Source: Micrasema longulum (lineage: Eukaryota > Arthropoda > Insecta > Trichoptera > Brachycentridae). Taken from it: DNA of 64,000 bases. The DNA lies in contig JAGVSM010002781.1 of the NCBI GenBank assembly GCA_022494885.1, positions 79,723 through 143,722 on the forward strand, given 5' to 3'. How positions within the stretch are numbered: position 1 is the stretch's first letter; the number at the start of each line of letters is the position of its first letter. A model generated the notes under the pieces. It ran no database searches. It was given only the letters and a program-made list of their open reading frames with translations, and was not told where the DNA came from. Shown here piece by piece: positions 42,000-52,049 of this stretch. The translations under genes were made by a program, and so were the position numbers.

Positions 42000-42310
42000 T
42001 TTAATTTATTATGTAAAGAAATAAAGAGTGATACTTTAATCCACAAATTTGGAATATTCAGCGACCGGTTTCATCGCTTTCGTGACATCTTCGATGCTAG
42101 TATCTTTATTAAGGAGTTTAATGTATTTATACAATTAAAGTATTTATTTATTAAATTAATTAAAGTATTTATAAAATTGTGGATATGGTATCACTCGTCA
42201 TTTATTTATATAATAAATTACAATGAACTTCCATCAAGAATTATCACTTGCAAACGTAAATGTTTTATTAATTTGCTCATTTATAAAGTTGATACATGTG
42301 GGTAAAAAAA
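42000..42310 (-). repeat. Repeat with a GAAACCGGTCGC hammerhead-like core
   Basis: Minus strand 42096-42060: 'gcatcgaagatgtcacgaa', 'agcgat', GAAACCGGTCGC. 'gtcac'..'gcgat' is a poor stem, while the order (core box, hairpin, GAAA, CCGGU) matches other copies. 'tatcactcgtcatttattta' (42190) and 'atcaagaattatcacttgca' recur near 53868-53915, so the sequence belongs to a dispersed repeat. The plus frame 41994-42305 is a by-product. Confidence 0.4.
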
Positions 42311-42679
42311 CATTTTCCTTTCCAGAGTCAATATATATTATTTGAAGTTCTAACAGAAAAAGCTCATAAATCATTTTTGACCATTTGTGAACATAGAAGA
42401 TTTACAATTTAGGGTGGTAACGTGTATTACAGAAATATAAAATCTAATAATGTCTACTTTTACGCAATAGTTTGCCTGTGTTAGTTTTATTATTCGAATC
42501 TTCAATAAGTATTATTTAGTAGGTAATAGTAAAAATACGTGTATAGTTTTATTTCACTTTTATTTTTTAAAAAATCGATTCACATTTTCCGAGACTGGTT
42601 TGACGATGTAGGTCACGACGAAACCTGGTCACTGCTAAAAATAATAAATAAAAAAATTAATTAAAACTACACGCGTATT
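42311..42679. other. Mostly unassigned; GAAACC motif at 42590-42635
   Basis: 42570-42640 carries 'ccgagactggtttgacgatg' and 'ggtcacgacgaaacctggtc', two opposed copies of a GAAACC(T/A)GGTC phrase, possibly a further relic of the hammerhead-like repeats. The rest is unassigned. Confidence 0.3.
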
Positions 42680-43140
42680 TTTATTACTAAGATAATAATT
42701 ATGATAATTATGGATAACTTATAAAGCGCCATTTTCGTAATATAATACCTCAAGGGCGCTTTACAAAGTGATGATATAAAGATATAAATTTAATTTTTAC
42801 TTTTTAATTTAAGAAAAATAATATACTTTTTCATATTACTTTTCCACCACATGCTAAGAATTTATTCAAATGATTTAGAAAACAAGTGGGTTTTAAGTTT
42901 CTTCCGAAACATCACTTCACTCTCACAGTTTCGGATTTCTGCTGAGAGAGCTTTCTCAATGCATCCATTAATCAAATCAACAAGCACAATTCTCTCGCTC
43001 GGTTTACAATAAAAATAAATCTGCATAGCAGTGAGACCACGATCCACATCATTTGATAATATTCTCTATATCTTTGGTGTACAGGAGATAGAGGAGTGGT
43101 CCGAGTACTGATCCTTGGGGTACTCCAGTAGACACCTTAA
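42680..43140 (-). pseudogene. LINE-H, internally deleted: RT catalytic start joined to C-terminus
   Basis: Minus strand from 43140: '[20 protein letters not shown]' (the RT core 'G-x-P-Q-G-S-x-L-S/G-P' motif), a stop, then in another frame 'AMQIYFYCKPSERIVLVDLI' (the position of the YADD region, here damaged) running directly into 'LSAEIRNCESEVMFRKKLKT' and 'HLFSKSFE', the extreme C-terminus. So the ~200-residue middle is missing. The 3' UTR 42680-42858 contains 'aagcgcccttgaggtatta' and 'atggcgctttataagttatc', a conserved end also at 50215 and 63495. By these traits it is closest to CR1/L2-like elements. Confidence 0.8.
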
Positions 43141-43640
43141 AATAGGGAGATATCACATACTACGAATACCGATTAAAATATATGAAATGGATTAAGAATA
43201 ATTATTTGTATATACAAAATCAACATGGATGTTTGGTTTATTTATTATAGGGCACTTGTGCCGTATAATAAATAAATAAAAAAAATAGTTATTTTACGCC
43301 AGGACAAATTTGTACCGTCGCGTCAGGAAGCAATGGGTTAATGTGCAGTCAATTGTTATCAGGAATAGAACCTTGAGATCTCGCGAGATAGCAATTCATC
43401 CACGAGTGTAGAATAAATAATATTACTCGAAAAAACAGAACAGAAGCATTGACGCCAACTTGGCAGAGTAGACATACTATATGCTTGTTATAAGCATATC
43501 GTCACCGTACAAGCAAAAGTAGCTAACTACAAACATACCATACTGGGCAAATTAACGACGTAGTATAAAATATCAATTACCCAAGGGAAAAAATATCCAT
43601 TTGCTTTAAAATAAACCATATTAAACAAACTAAAAAACTA
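43141..43640. other. Unassigned; 43141-43195 shared with 50155-50210
   Basis: 'atcacatactacgaataccg' and 'atgaaatggattaagaata' recur as the complement at 50165-50208. A small palindrome 'attatagggcacttgtgccg' plus 'tataataaataaa' lies at 43248-43275. No gene. Confidence 0.4.
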
Positions 43641-43641
43641 C

Positions 43642-44200
43642 GACCGCCGTCCCGCCATTTTTCCGTGGCGGAAGGCAGAGAGAATGGACCGCCACACACG
43701 TCTATCCTGGCATACATTTATAGCTTCTTCCACATTCATACATCTTGTCATACATGTCCTTCGGTTCTGCCTGCTTTTGACATGATGACTAGATTTCAGT
43801 TTTTGGTTTATCTGTGTCCTCGTCTCACGTTACCGTTCATTTTCGCTGTATATACTCGTTTAACCATTCTTTCTACGTGACCAAACCATCTCAGAGACCC
43901 TTTTTTTATCTTATCAATTATCCCTGACTCAGATTTACACTCTCGCCTGATTTCATCATTTGTAACCCTGTCATACATTGATTTTCCAAACATTCGTCTT
44001 AGAGATCGCATTTCAACCGCGTTCACTTGGTTTTCATTCTTTCTCTGCCAGTTCCATGTTCCACTTCCATACATACGTGTCGGAACCAACACTGCATTAG
44101 TACACCAATCGAAGAATATCTTGATCATTTTTGTCACATGAAAGGTCTTACGATTCAGCACTAGTTTAGAGGTGCTATTCTGAACCATTCTCGCGGCACG
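43642..44200 (-). pseudogene. LINE-G (RTE-like), C-terminal ~180 codons
   Basis: Minus-strand frame 44188-43808: 'VLVPTRMYGSGTWNWQRKNE', 'NQVNAVEMRSLRRMFGKSMY', 'DRVTNDEIRRECKSESG', 'IKKGSLRWFGHVERM', 'YTAKMNGNVRRG'. It then continues shifted to about 43645 with 'EEAINVCQDRRVWRSIL'-type sequence. 'P-T-x-x-Y-G-S-E-T-W' (Glu changed to Gly here) and 'W-F-G-H-x-x-R-M' are hallmarks of RTE-like insect elements. The catalytic RT core is absent upstream; a frameshift lies near 43808. Confidence 0.88.
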
Positions 44201-44404
44201 AGAACAGTTTTTCTCGTGTATTTTTTAGGGAAATTCACGAGATTATACGGTCGCGAGAGCGTTTAAAATACCAGCCGAGAGACTGTTAAATAATATTTTT
44301 GTGTAAAAACTTCAAATTGAATAAAACGTTTTAGCTCATATGCCGTTTTATTCCAAATCTTCTTTACAGAACAAATTCAATGTCCTGAAGTTAGACGCAT
44401 TTAC
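44201..44404. other. Unassigned short spacer
   Basis: It includes 'tcgcggcacgagaacag', 'ttctcgtgta' and 'cgcgagagcg', giving short local inverted repeats; no identity. Confidence 0.3.
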
Positions 44405-45065
44405 TCATTATTTTTTATTTATTTATCAATTTATATACATATAAGAGCGGGCATATTAATTCCTTCCTACCTACCCAAACAGTTTAGTTTGAGAATATCA
44501 CAAATACATGGACATTTTTAATCTTAAGATTTTATACGAAATTAAAAACAAAAACTAACAAAATATAAAAATCAACACTTTAGTGTTGTTTGTTGTAGTT
44601 ACAGTTTACTGTGAAAAGAGGAGAGGGGATGGGAAGAAAAAAAGAAGTAGAAAGGAACCACTCAAATATTTAGATAGCGACATTTCAATATTAAATGTGA
44701 ACGAAGACGGGGTCTTTAACATGGGTAGTGGTATAAAGTGGGTAGATTATTTTACAATTGAGCAGTTACTACTGTGAAAGAGGAAGCAAGAAAATTAGAG
44801 CGATGAAAGGGTATTAAAAGGGTTCCCTCGTTACTATAACGAAGGGATAGTCCGTGTTGTGATAGAGGTTGGAAGAGCTCTCTCAGATAAATAGGTGAAG
44901 TAAGATTATTTAAAATATTGTAAAGAGGTGATAGAATGTGAATGTTTCTTCTTTGCCTGATACTGAGCCAGTGTAGTTGCGTGCGATATTCGGCTATGTG
45001 GTCGAATTTGCGAACGTCAAAGATATAACGTACACAAACATTCTGCAATCAATTTCACGTTTAAG
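44405..45065 (-). pseudogene. LINE-A, antisense copy
   Basis: Minus frame 45048-44752: 'QNVCVRYIFDVRKFDHIAEY', 'RTQLHWLSIRQRRNIHILSP', 'YLRELFQPLSQHGLSLRYSN', 'EGTLLIPFHRSNFLASSFTV'. A stop follows where relatives have 'RLWNN'. The 3' UTR (44405-44700) has 'aaactgtttgggtaggtagg' and 'atgcccgctcttatatgtat', but the palindrome seen in other copies is reduced. The plus-strand frame 44583-44777 is the shadow of this UTR. Confidence 0.88.
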
Positions 45066-45086
45066 TCCCATATTACTGGTGTTGTA

Positions 45087-45335
45087 GATAATCATCATCA
45101 TTTCCTTTCCGCACCTAATGGTGCATAGGGCACTGCATAGGTACACCAATCGCAGCGTATCTTGGTAAGATGATCAGTCTTACTCTCAAGTACCAGTCCA
45201 GGGACTATAAAATATTCCCACTATATAAAACACCCTTTAAGATAAATATTTCATGTCAACAATGTCGGAAATTGAACCCAAGACCTCTTGCATGGCAGGC
45301 AAACGCGATGGCTACTGCACCATGAGGCCGAGATA
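45087..45335 (-). mobile_element. SINE-1, near full length
   Basis: Minus: head 'ggcctcatggtgcagtagcc', 'gtttgcctgccatgcaagag', 'gtcttgggttcaatttccg'; body 'agtaagactgatcatcttac' and 'aagatacgctgcgattggtg'; 3' end 'ccattaggtgcggaaaggaa' with GAT triplets. It directly follows LINE-A. Confidence 0.85.
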
Positions 45336-45849
45336 ACAAGATAAACTTTTCAATATAACACAGGCCCAGGAAATCTATTATTGTACCAAACACAATTTTT
45401 TTTTTTTTTAAATTGATAAACTTAACGTTAGTATTTCTAAAATATCGTTGAAATACAATTAAAGTTAACACTTAATATTGTCATTAAATTATATTGTTGG
45501 AAGTTTGGTTTCAAAAGAATATTTTTCAAAAATATTATTATTCGTAAAAATGGATTAATGAAGATGATCGCTTTTGGTTGTATGATGGCGGTATATATTA
45601 TGTCCCCTGTAAAAACACTTAGTTGTAAGAAAGTACATGCTGCTTTGCTCATTATAAAACAAAAGTAAAAAACTGACTGTAAAGGACAAACCCCTTTTTA
45701 TTTAATTTCATCTTCTTAAATGGGCTGTGCAGATATCATGAGTAGGATCAGTGTCTAAGGAATAAATTATTGATTCTTCCCGAGTACAGAATAGATATCC
45801 CAAATCTAGAATGTTAAATTGATTCACTCGATAATGTACTTGTAATTTT
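45336..45849. other. Unassigned spacer
   Basis: No supported feature; the frames at 45256 and 45437 are unremarkable. Confidence 0.35.
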
Positions 45850-46050
45850 AAAGAATCGTCATCATCAGCAATCCCTTATTCAAAGGGCATTGAATCGTGA
45901 CACTAAATGCAGCGTATCCCGATCATCGGTTACTAGAAGATAAGGTGAAAATAACATTTTAGGTGCGCCGATCCAGAGACGGTAAGATATTTCAGAGTAA
46001 AACCAACTTTCATGTCGATCTTCAAAGGAATTGAACTCGGGACCTCCAGT
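45850..46050 (-). mobile_element. SINE-1, degraded
   Basis: 'atcatcagcaatcccttatt', 'gcagcgtatcccgatcatcg', 'gaagataaggtgaaaataac' and 'attgaactcgggacctcc' retain family order with a lost head 5' end. It abuts the 3' tail of LINE-B. Confidence 0.75.
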
Positions 46051-46880
46051 ATTTATTTATACATTTGCCCAATGGGCATTTTTAAGGACATATTTTTGAT
46101 AGAAAATTATTATAAAAATAGTATAAAGACTCAATGGTATATAGTAGACTTAGTGTGAGTGGAAGCGGGAGAGAGGTGTTTATAATTGAATTTGATTCAG
46201 TGATTCTTTGAAAGAAGACAACTTGTTATCAAAGAAATCAAGACTGGTATGTTTGTTGGCATACCTAAGAATTTTGGGCAAAGGGGAATGAAAACCAAAG
46301 TAAGTTCTATGGTTATCGGTATGAAAGAGTAAGTTTTGTCTGAGGTTTCTAGTTGGGATATTTAATTTTATTGGGCTCAGTAGTTCAGGCGCATCAAAGA
46401 GTGAGTTGAAAGTTTTAAATAGGACTAGAAAGTCGAATTTATTTCGACGATCTTGAATAGAAGATATATTCAAGCTAGTTTCCCACTCATTATACGTATA
46501 TTGGTCTCTGGATAAGCCCTACCTCCAGCCTATCTTTCTTAAAAATCGATGTTGAACTGATTCAATATTCTTGATGAGAACATCATAATATAGAGATCAG
46601 ATAACAGAGGAATACTATAGGCGCGGGCGAACTAAGGAACATAAGAGAATTTTAAGGGTATTGATATTTTTATAGTCAGTTTTGCTTCTGTTAATTAATC
46701 CAACGAGTTTTAAGGATTTATTGATAACATGTTCAGTATGAATTGCAAAAGAAAGTTTAGTGTCAATAATAATACCTAAATCACGTATACTATACAGATG
46801 ATAATATTTCACCGTTCAGTGAGTAGTCGTATATGATTGGATTTTCCAGATAAAAAAGTATGTAAGATAAACGGCCTAAC
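46051..46880 (-). pseudogene. LINE-B-related RT C-terminal end (subfamily)
   Basis: Minus: 'ENPIIYDYSLNG' (46860), 'LYSIRDLGIIIDTKLSFAIH', 'VINKSLKLVGLINRSKTDYK', 'INTLKILLCSLVRPRL', a shift, 'VLIKNIESVQHRFLRKIGWR', then 46473-46180 'RRNKFDFLVLFKTFNSLFDA', 'PELLSPIKLNIPTRNLRQNL', 'SPLPKILRYANKHTSLDFF'. It is homologous to 9495-8773 but diverged. The 3' UTR ends with 'aaaatgcccattgggcaaat' and an AATAAATA tail at 46050-46085. Confidence 0.85.
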
Positions 46881-46964
46881 CACAAGGGTCCGTATTCTAA
46901 TAGGAAGCAAAAATTTATTTTCAATTTCATCTAGAAAGTAAAATTAAATTTTCAATATGAAAAA

Positions 46965-47130
46965 CATAATAAAGTACGGTTACAATTTATTTTCTCAACA
47001 TTTTTAATTACAGGTTAACGATGAAGATACTTTGAATTTTCGTACAAATATACACTTTCGCAAATAAATATCGATGTTAGTTTTACACTCTTGATATGTA
47101 CCAATGAAGATAATGTTCATAATCACGACG
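46965..47130 (+). repeat. Dispersed repeat R5, copy 2
   Basis: It aligns with 21836-22010 in the same orientation: 'aaatatcgatgttagtttta', 'cttgatatgtaccaatgaag', 'ataatcacgacgcagg'. Confidence 0.6.
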
Positions 47131-47369
47131 CAGGTTAGGTTCAATTAGTAAAAAAAAAGTTATTAAAAATGTTGGTACTGAAATGTTATTAAAAAACTTA
47201 TAAAAAATGGCGTATTTATGTATCAAACAGAAAAAATAAGTTTTTCAATTTGTTAAATTTTGATTGAATGATTTTTTTTGTATCACCGCTCGATACAACA
47301 AAACAAAAACGTTTGTTTGGTTGAATGATAATATTTATCATCTTCACTCTCTGAATCTTTTTTTATCAT
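47131..47369. other. Unassigned spacer
   Basis: No feature recognised. Confidence 0.3.
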
Positions 47370-47650
47370 TTGCGATTTGCGCTTTCTGCCATTTAAAAAA
47401 AGTGGTTTTGGTTTGCTAGCAGTTCCTTAAAAGGTCGTTGCAGGTTTTCTGGTACGGAATCCGGATGAATTTTTGCCTTCTTTTAGAGGATAGATCTCCT
47501 TAAAAAAAAATTCAAGATTTTTGCTAGGCCGGACACTCTTGTCAATTCTTTAAAGCAAATTATTATATAAACGTCTTAAGCCATTTCCATTAAATCTGCT
47601 TCGCCAATTTTATCTTCCGCCAATAAATCTTTGACGTCCTGAATGCTCAT
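47370..47650 (-). pseudogene. Possible pogo/Tigger-like transposase C-terminus
   Basis: Minus strand: 'MSIQDVKDLLAEDKIGEADL' and 'MEMA', then shifted 'KELTRVSGLAKIL', and in another frame 'KEGKNSSGFRTRKPATTF' and 'KELLANQNHFF'. The acidic 'DLL..DxIxEADLMEM' followed by a 'LxRVxxLxKIL' helix resembles the C-terminal tails of Tigger/pogo (CENP-B-like) transposases. The catalytic domain is not seen, so the assignment is tentative. Confidence 0.35.
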
Positions 47651-47654
47651 ATCG

Positions 47655-48196
47655 TCAATCCGTCGACCCAAATATAAAAGACTCAAAAAGTAAAACAAAT
47701 TTTAAAATTAAAATAACTGCACATATAAATAGTGTAGCGAGAGATTTAAAAAAAAAATATTAGTAAATTAAAAAAACGTAGTACTTTATATAATTGGTAC
47801 ACATATTATTTATATTTTTATGTATTTCAATGCTTTATATTTGTTTTATTATATATTAAACTATGTTTAAATAACATATATTCTTGGCACATATAGATAT
47901 ATACTTTATATTTGTATAATAATGATTTTTAATTTCTTACATTTGATTAGCTAGGCATTTATAATTAGGTAGTTTTAGTTTTTCTTTTTTATGTTATTGT
48001 TTTATTAGTATAGGACTACTTACGCTCTAAAGATAAAAAATCTCCATCTTAGAACAGGATGTGCCATGTTAGATGGATACTATCATAAACATTGAACACT
48101 CCGTTTTTATTTTACATTAATTGGTTTTATATAGATTCCCTGATATTAAGTATGCATGTTATTTTTTTGCAATAAATTTATAAATAAAAAAATAAT
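47655..48196 (-). repeat. Dispersed repeat R6, copy 2
   Basis: The reverse complement of 32851-33383. It lies immediately upstream (in minus orientation) of the possible transposase tail, so R6 might be an internal part of that transposon. Confidence 0.7.
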
Positions 48197-49577
48197 AATT
48201 AAATTTTCTATTGATTCACATACATTTTCTGCTTCAAATTACGATTTATAAATTCATTATGTACTCAGTCGCGTTGTGAGAAGCCGTATTGTGCGAGGGT
48301 TTCCCCAAAATTAAATATTATTGGAGCGAAACCGTATTGTTGGAGACCGCGTTATAGAAGGGTTATCTGTGCAACTAAACCCCTGCTATTTCTGCATATA
48401 ATACTCTGCCACGCGAGTATTTTCTTCGCGTTTATCCTGTTTATGATTTAGCGTTCCAGACACGAGAGCCTGGATAAAACCGTGCTCTGACGACCCTTTT
48501 TCTGCATTTTTTTTCCTTTAAAGCTATCGGCATAACTAGTTGAACGGCCTCAATGGCCGTCGGCTACCGCGCACAATCACTCAAAACACTTATTCCGAAC
48601 ATCGTCGTAATAATAACTTACCCGAGATCCGAGGTGCAATCTTATGACTGCTCAGAAACGTTGAGAGTTATTTATAAAAACAGCTATCTCCAAGTTTTCT
48701 GATTTATAAAACAGATGAAACAGAAAAAAGTAGGCTTTATTACTCTTCGTATGGAATTATTATTTTATTTATTCATTTCCATTTACATTTGTTACACATT
48801 CAGTAACCCTTTATGGCTTTTTAGGCAGTGCCCGTGTTAAGCCATAATAATTAATAGCAAAAAAAACCAAGTAATTTAAAACAAACGATACAATTTAAAA
48901 AAAAAAAATACCAATAAAAAAAATATACATACACATAAATCATACGTACGTAATTACTAACATAAACCAGTATGCAGGAAAAAATCATTAAAATTTATAG
49001 AATATGTAATATTTTTTATGACTGCCAAAAGACGATTGAAGAATTTAGGAACCAGGAAGGTAAAGCTCCTCCGTAATAGCTTTGAGTTCTTCCTTTAATA
49101 TTTACATATAATTTTTATTAAAGTTTACCGGACCGGTAAGATAGACTTTTTTAAAATTAAAAACGATTTTTTTCAAATCACAGTTTAAAATTTTTTAAGA
49201 AGTCATTCGAAATGCACATCTGAAATGCTTGAAACGATAATTAAATTTCGTTACGCAATTAAAAAAAAAAAGACTAGGTATTGATAAAACAGAGCGATAC
49301 AATTTTGTATATGGTACGGGTGAAACGATTTTTTCAAAAGCCTGTTTACGCTTATTTAGTACTAAATTTACATTTTTAACTAGTAACATATAATACTGTA
49401 AGTATTTTTGATCTTACCCACACTCTTCCTGTTTTAAATTAATGTTTTCCTACCGTTCTGTGAGCAAATTACATATTGACAAGAGTTTTTCTGTGAAAAT
49501 TTTTTTCATCATTATGAATCTGCATCTGCGTAATTTCGGCCAAAGTAAAAAAAGTGTGTTATAAATTGCCTCAAACA
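48197..49577. other. Unassigned; possible LINE 3' end near 48770-48900
   Basis: 48770-48850 on the minus strand reads 'ttatggcttaacacgggcac', 'tgcctaaaaagccataaagg' and an AATAAATAAAAT tail, which looks like a LINE 3' end with a hairpin (gccata.. / ..tatggc). 48270-48620 is more GC-rich ('cgcgttgtgagaagccgtat', 'acggcctcaatggccgtcgg'). No gene. Confidence 0.35.
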
Positions 49578-49762
49578 TATATTTATTTATTTTTGCACCA
49601 CAACAGGCCAGGAGGCCCAATTACAGTGGTAAATTACATCACAGAACACCCAGGCTTGAGAAAAATCACATTTTTATTTTTTTGTGTTCTCACCGGGAAT
49701 CAAACCTGGAACCTTTCGTGTGTGAGTCAAGCGTCTTGACCACTACACCACGGAGGCCGCCA
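49578..49762 (-). mobile_element. SINE-2, full length (~185 bp)
   Basis: Minus strand: head 'ggcctccgtggtgtagtggt' and 'tgactcacacacgaaaggtt', 'ccaggtttgattcccggtga'; body with 'ctcaagcctgggtgttctgt' and 'taatttaccactgtaattgg'; end 'gcctcctggcctgttgtggt' then an AATAAATAAATA tail. The head resembles tRNA-Val. The tail and 3' hairpin suggest mobilisation by a LINE with a similar end. Confidence 0.8.
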
Positions 49763-50149
49763 TATATGTTTTCATATATGTTTTCAACATCTACACAACA
49801 CCGGTATCTGTGCAATAGTGAAATATCACTTCTTTTAAAAATATTTTTTAAGTAATAAAGGTATATGAAATACTATTCCGTAAAATAAATAAATTGCTGA
49901 TTATTAGTAGCCTAAAAAGTATTTTAAAAATTGTAATTTTGAATTTCCACAAAAACGGTCATTCCATTGGCCACGCCCCTAATACATCACGACTCACGTT
50001 TATTTGATCCTCCCATTCAAATTTGTTTCGAACATTATCACGAATCTTGACGTCACAACTGCCAAGGCCGAACATGTAGCGTTTTTCTAGGAACGTATTT
50101 TTATTAAATTAATTTTTTACATGAAAACATTTCTCCACAATATCCATAT
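49763..50149. other. Unassigned spacer
   Basis: 'ttggccacgcccctaataca' near 49968 echoes 11975. No gene or repeat otherwise. Confidence 0.3.
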
Positions 50150-50154
50150 TGATT

Positions 50155-50300
50155 TCTAAAATAATATTGATTGTTCTAAATCCATTTTATATATTTTTAT
50201 CGGTATTCGTAGTATGTGATATTTTCCTTTTATATATGTTTGGATAATTTATATGGCGCCATTTTTGTGTAAATCATGAAGTGCTTTATAAATGAGACGT
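50155..50300 (-). mobile_element. LINE-H 3' UTR fragment beside a shared 55 bp segment
   Basis: 50215-50300 on the minus strand matches the LINE-H 3' end ('aaatggcgccatataaatta', 'tccaaacatatataaaa'). 50155-50210 ('ttatcggtattcgtagtatg') is the complement of 43141-43195, which flanks the other LINE-H copy on its 5' side. Confidence 0.55.
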
Positions 50301-50454
50301 ATACAGAAGAAGTAAACATTAAGTACAATAGTTCTATATAGTCCACTTCATTCGACATCCTCCTATCCACTTTCCTATCCTACTCCTTATCTATTTCCTT
50401 ATTTTCCTTCCCACTATCTCCTTGTTTTGTCCATATTTCTTTTATTTTAATATA

Positions 50455-50520
50455 AAGTTTATTTATTCTTTATAAAGTTTATTTATTCTTTATAAAGTTT
50501 ATTTATTATTTATAAAGTTC
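50455..50520 (+). repeat. 21 bp tandem repeat, three units
   Basis: 'tataaagtttatttattctt' plus one base is repeated at 50451, 50472 and 50493; the third unit is altered and followed by 'tataaagttc'. Confidence 0.85.
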
Positions 50521-50608
50521 AAACTTTCAAGCGTCAGCTTTGTCGCTTTATTGCAGTATAATATAGTGAATACATATAATTGGATGGCAGGCCCTACTAT
50601 GTTTACAT

Positions 50609-51345
50609 CAGTGGCAAATGGTGATTTTATATACAGGTTAGCTATAAAAAAATCTCATATATTTGTACCTACATAAGAGGTACATATTATAATGTAAGTA
50701 ATATATACTATAAATTGATATTTTTCTGTGGTTCTGTGTGATACAACAACGCTCATCCATGAAATCAACTCAAACGATATAACTTCGTGATATATTATAT
50801 TATATGGATATATTATCCATTACTTTTATATTTAATTCATTAAAAAACAAATAAAAAATACCATTATGAATTCAGTCGATATGAGGTATTCAATTGAAAT
50901 ATCAACTGGCCGCAAGGTTCAAGTAATTAATAGTGCTAAAAACGGCCGCGTGGAGCGCTATATGTCCTGCAATATGACGCATGAAAGTAATTATGGTCTT
51001 ATGTCAAAAGTGCCATCCCAAAGAAAAATAGTCCTTTAGAAACAATGTTTGAAATACTGTTTCCCAAATCAAGAATCTCAAAATAATTTGTGTAATCTGC
51101 GAGTTTAATCTAGGAGAAAAAACCCGCACTGGGGTAATTCGTTTAAAAAATAAGCTGGAATAATCGCCTAGTTTCTTGGCTCACCGCATGCGCTTGATAA
51201 AAATACAAACGGTGGAAATGATTTAAAATAAATGGTTATTATTTATTTGTTTTTCTGTAAATAAAATTACAATAAAACATTATTATGGTTAGTAAAATAT
51301 AATGGTAAGCTGTGCATAATCGCTTCTATACACGGTTCGCCCCTG
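50609..51345 (+). mobile_element. hAT-like non-autonomous element, copy 1
   Basis: It begins CAGTGGCAAATGG and ends 'ggttcgcccctg' (the partner has 'ggttagccactg'). The flanking 8-mers are gtttacat and gtatatat (6 of 8 match). It is homologous throughout to the reverse complement of 52050-52831. CAGTGGC ends plus 8 bp duplications are typical of hAT elements. A short frame at 50867-51036 (ATG AAT TCA...) is shared with copy 2 but has a TAG after about 57 codons. Confidence 0.8.
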
Positions 51346-52049
51346 GTATATATTTATTTAATAGTTTTTATTTATTTTAATAAATAAAAACTACTAAAAA
51401 AAAAAAACATCCGTTGTCAGTGTATAAAACCTAAAAGGCAATGTGCCGAACAAACAATATACGACTATGCTTTAGATGTTCTGTTTAGTATAATAAAATC
51501 CACAAAATACAGTTTGTAAAACATTTAATTAGTAAATTACGAGTATAAATATTTATTTTCCTTTAGATAATGGAGATTGCAGGTTTTACGATTCGCAGAC
51601 TCGAGTAAGGGTTGCGTTTGTCAGAATAAGGTAGTTGACTAGTTAATCTATTGCCGTAGGGTGACCACTGACTACTGTGTTTAGCCAAACTACCATTTAA
51701 TTATTTAACAAAAGCGGCTAACCGCTATCGGCATAGCGCGTGTCTGGGTCTTATAAAAACAAGTTTAAAGGCTATAATAATATAATGTGAACGGGAAAAT
51801 TAAACCCTGACCAGTCGAAATTTGCATTATCATGTTTTTTTATTAATAAAAAATCCTACACACAGATCAGTTAGATAATGATCGTTTTAGATAAACGAGT
51901 ATACGTGATTGTATTCAACGGCTTTTTTATTTTTTTATTAGAAGCCTAGAATAACGTTTAAAACGTAGGGTACTGTCGATACTAATAATATAACTTTCTT
52001 TGCTTTTTCTTATTTTTTTTTTCTCTCTTACTTTTATTTATGTATATGC
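51346..52049. other. Spacer between the hAT-like copies
   Basis: A 700 bp unique stretch, less A+T-rich around 51600-51780 ('taagggttgcgtttgtcaga', 'gcatagcgcgtgtctgggtc'). No gene or repeat recognised. Because each copy has its own target duplication, this is host sequence and not the interior of a larger transposon. Confidence 0.5.

Noticed and set aside
44583..44777. Lys/Arg-rich small protein
   Set aside because: Antisense of the pyrimidine-rich LINE-A 3' UTR.
49688..49762. tRNA-Val gene on the minus strand
   Set aside because: The acceptor stem does not close well and the head is followed by a SINE body with an AATAAATA tail.
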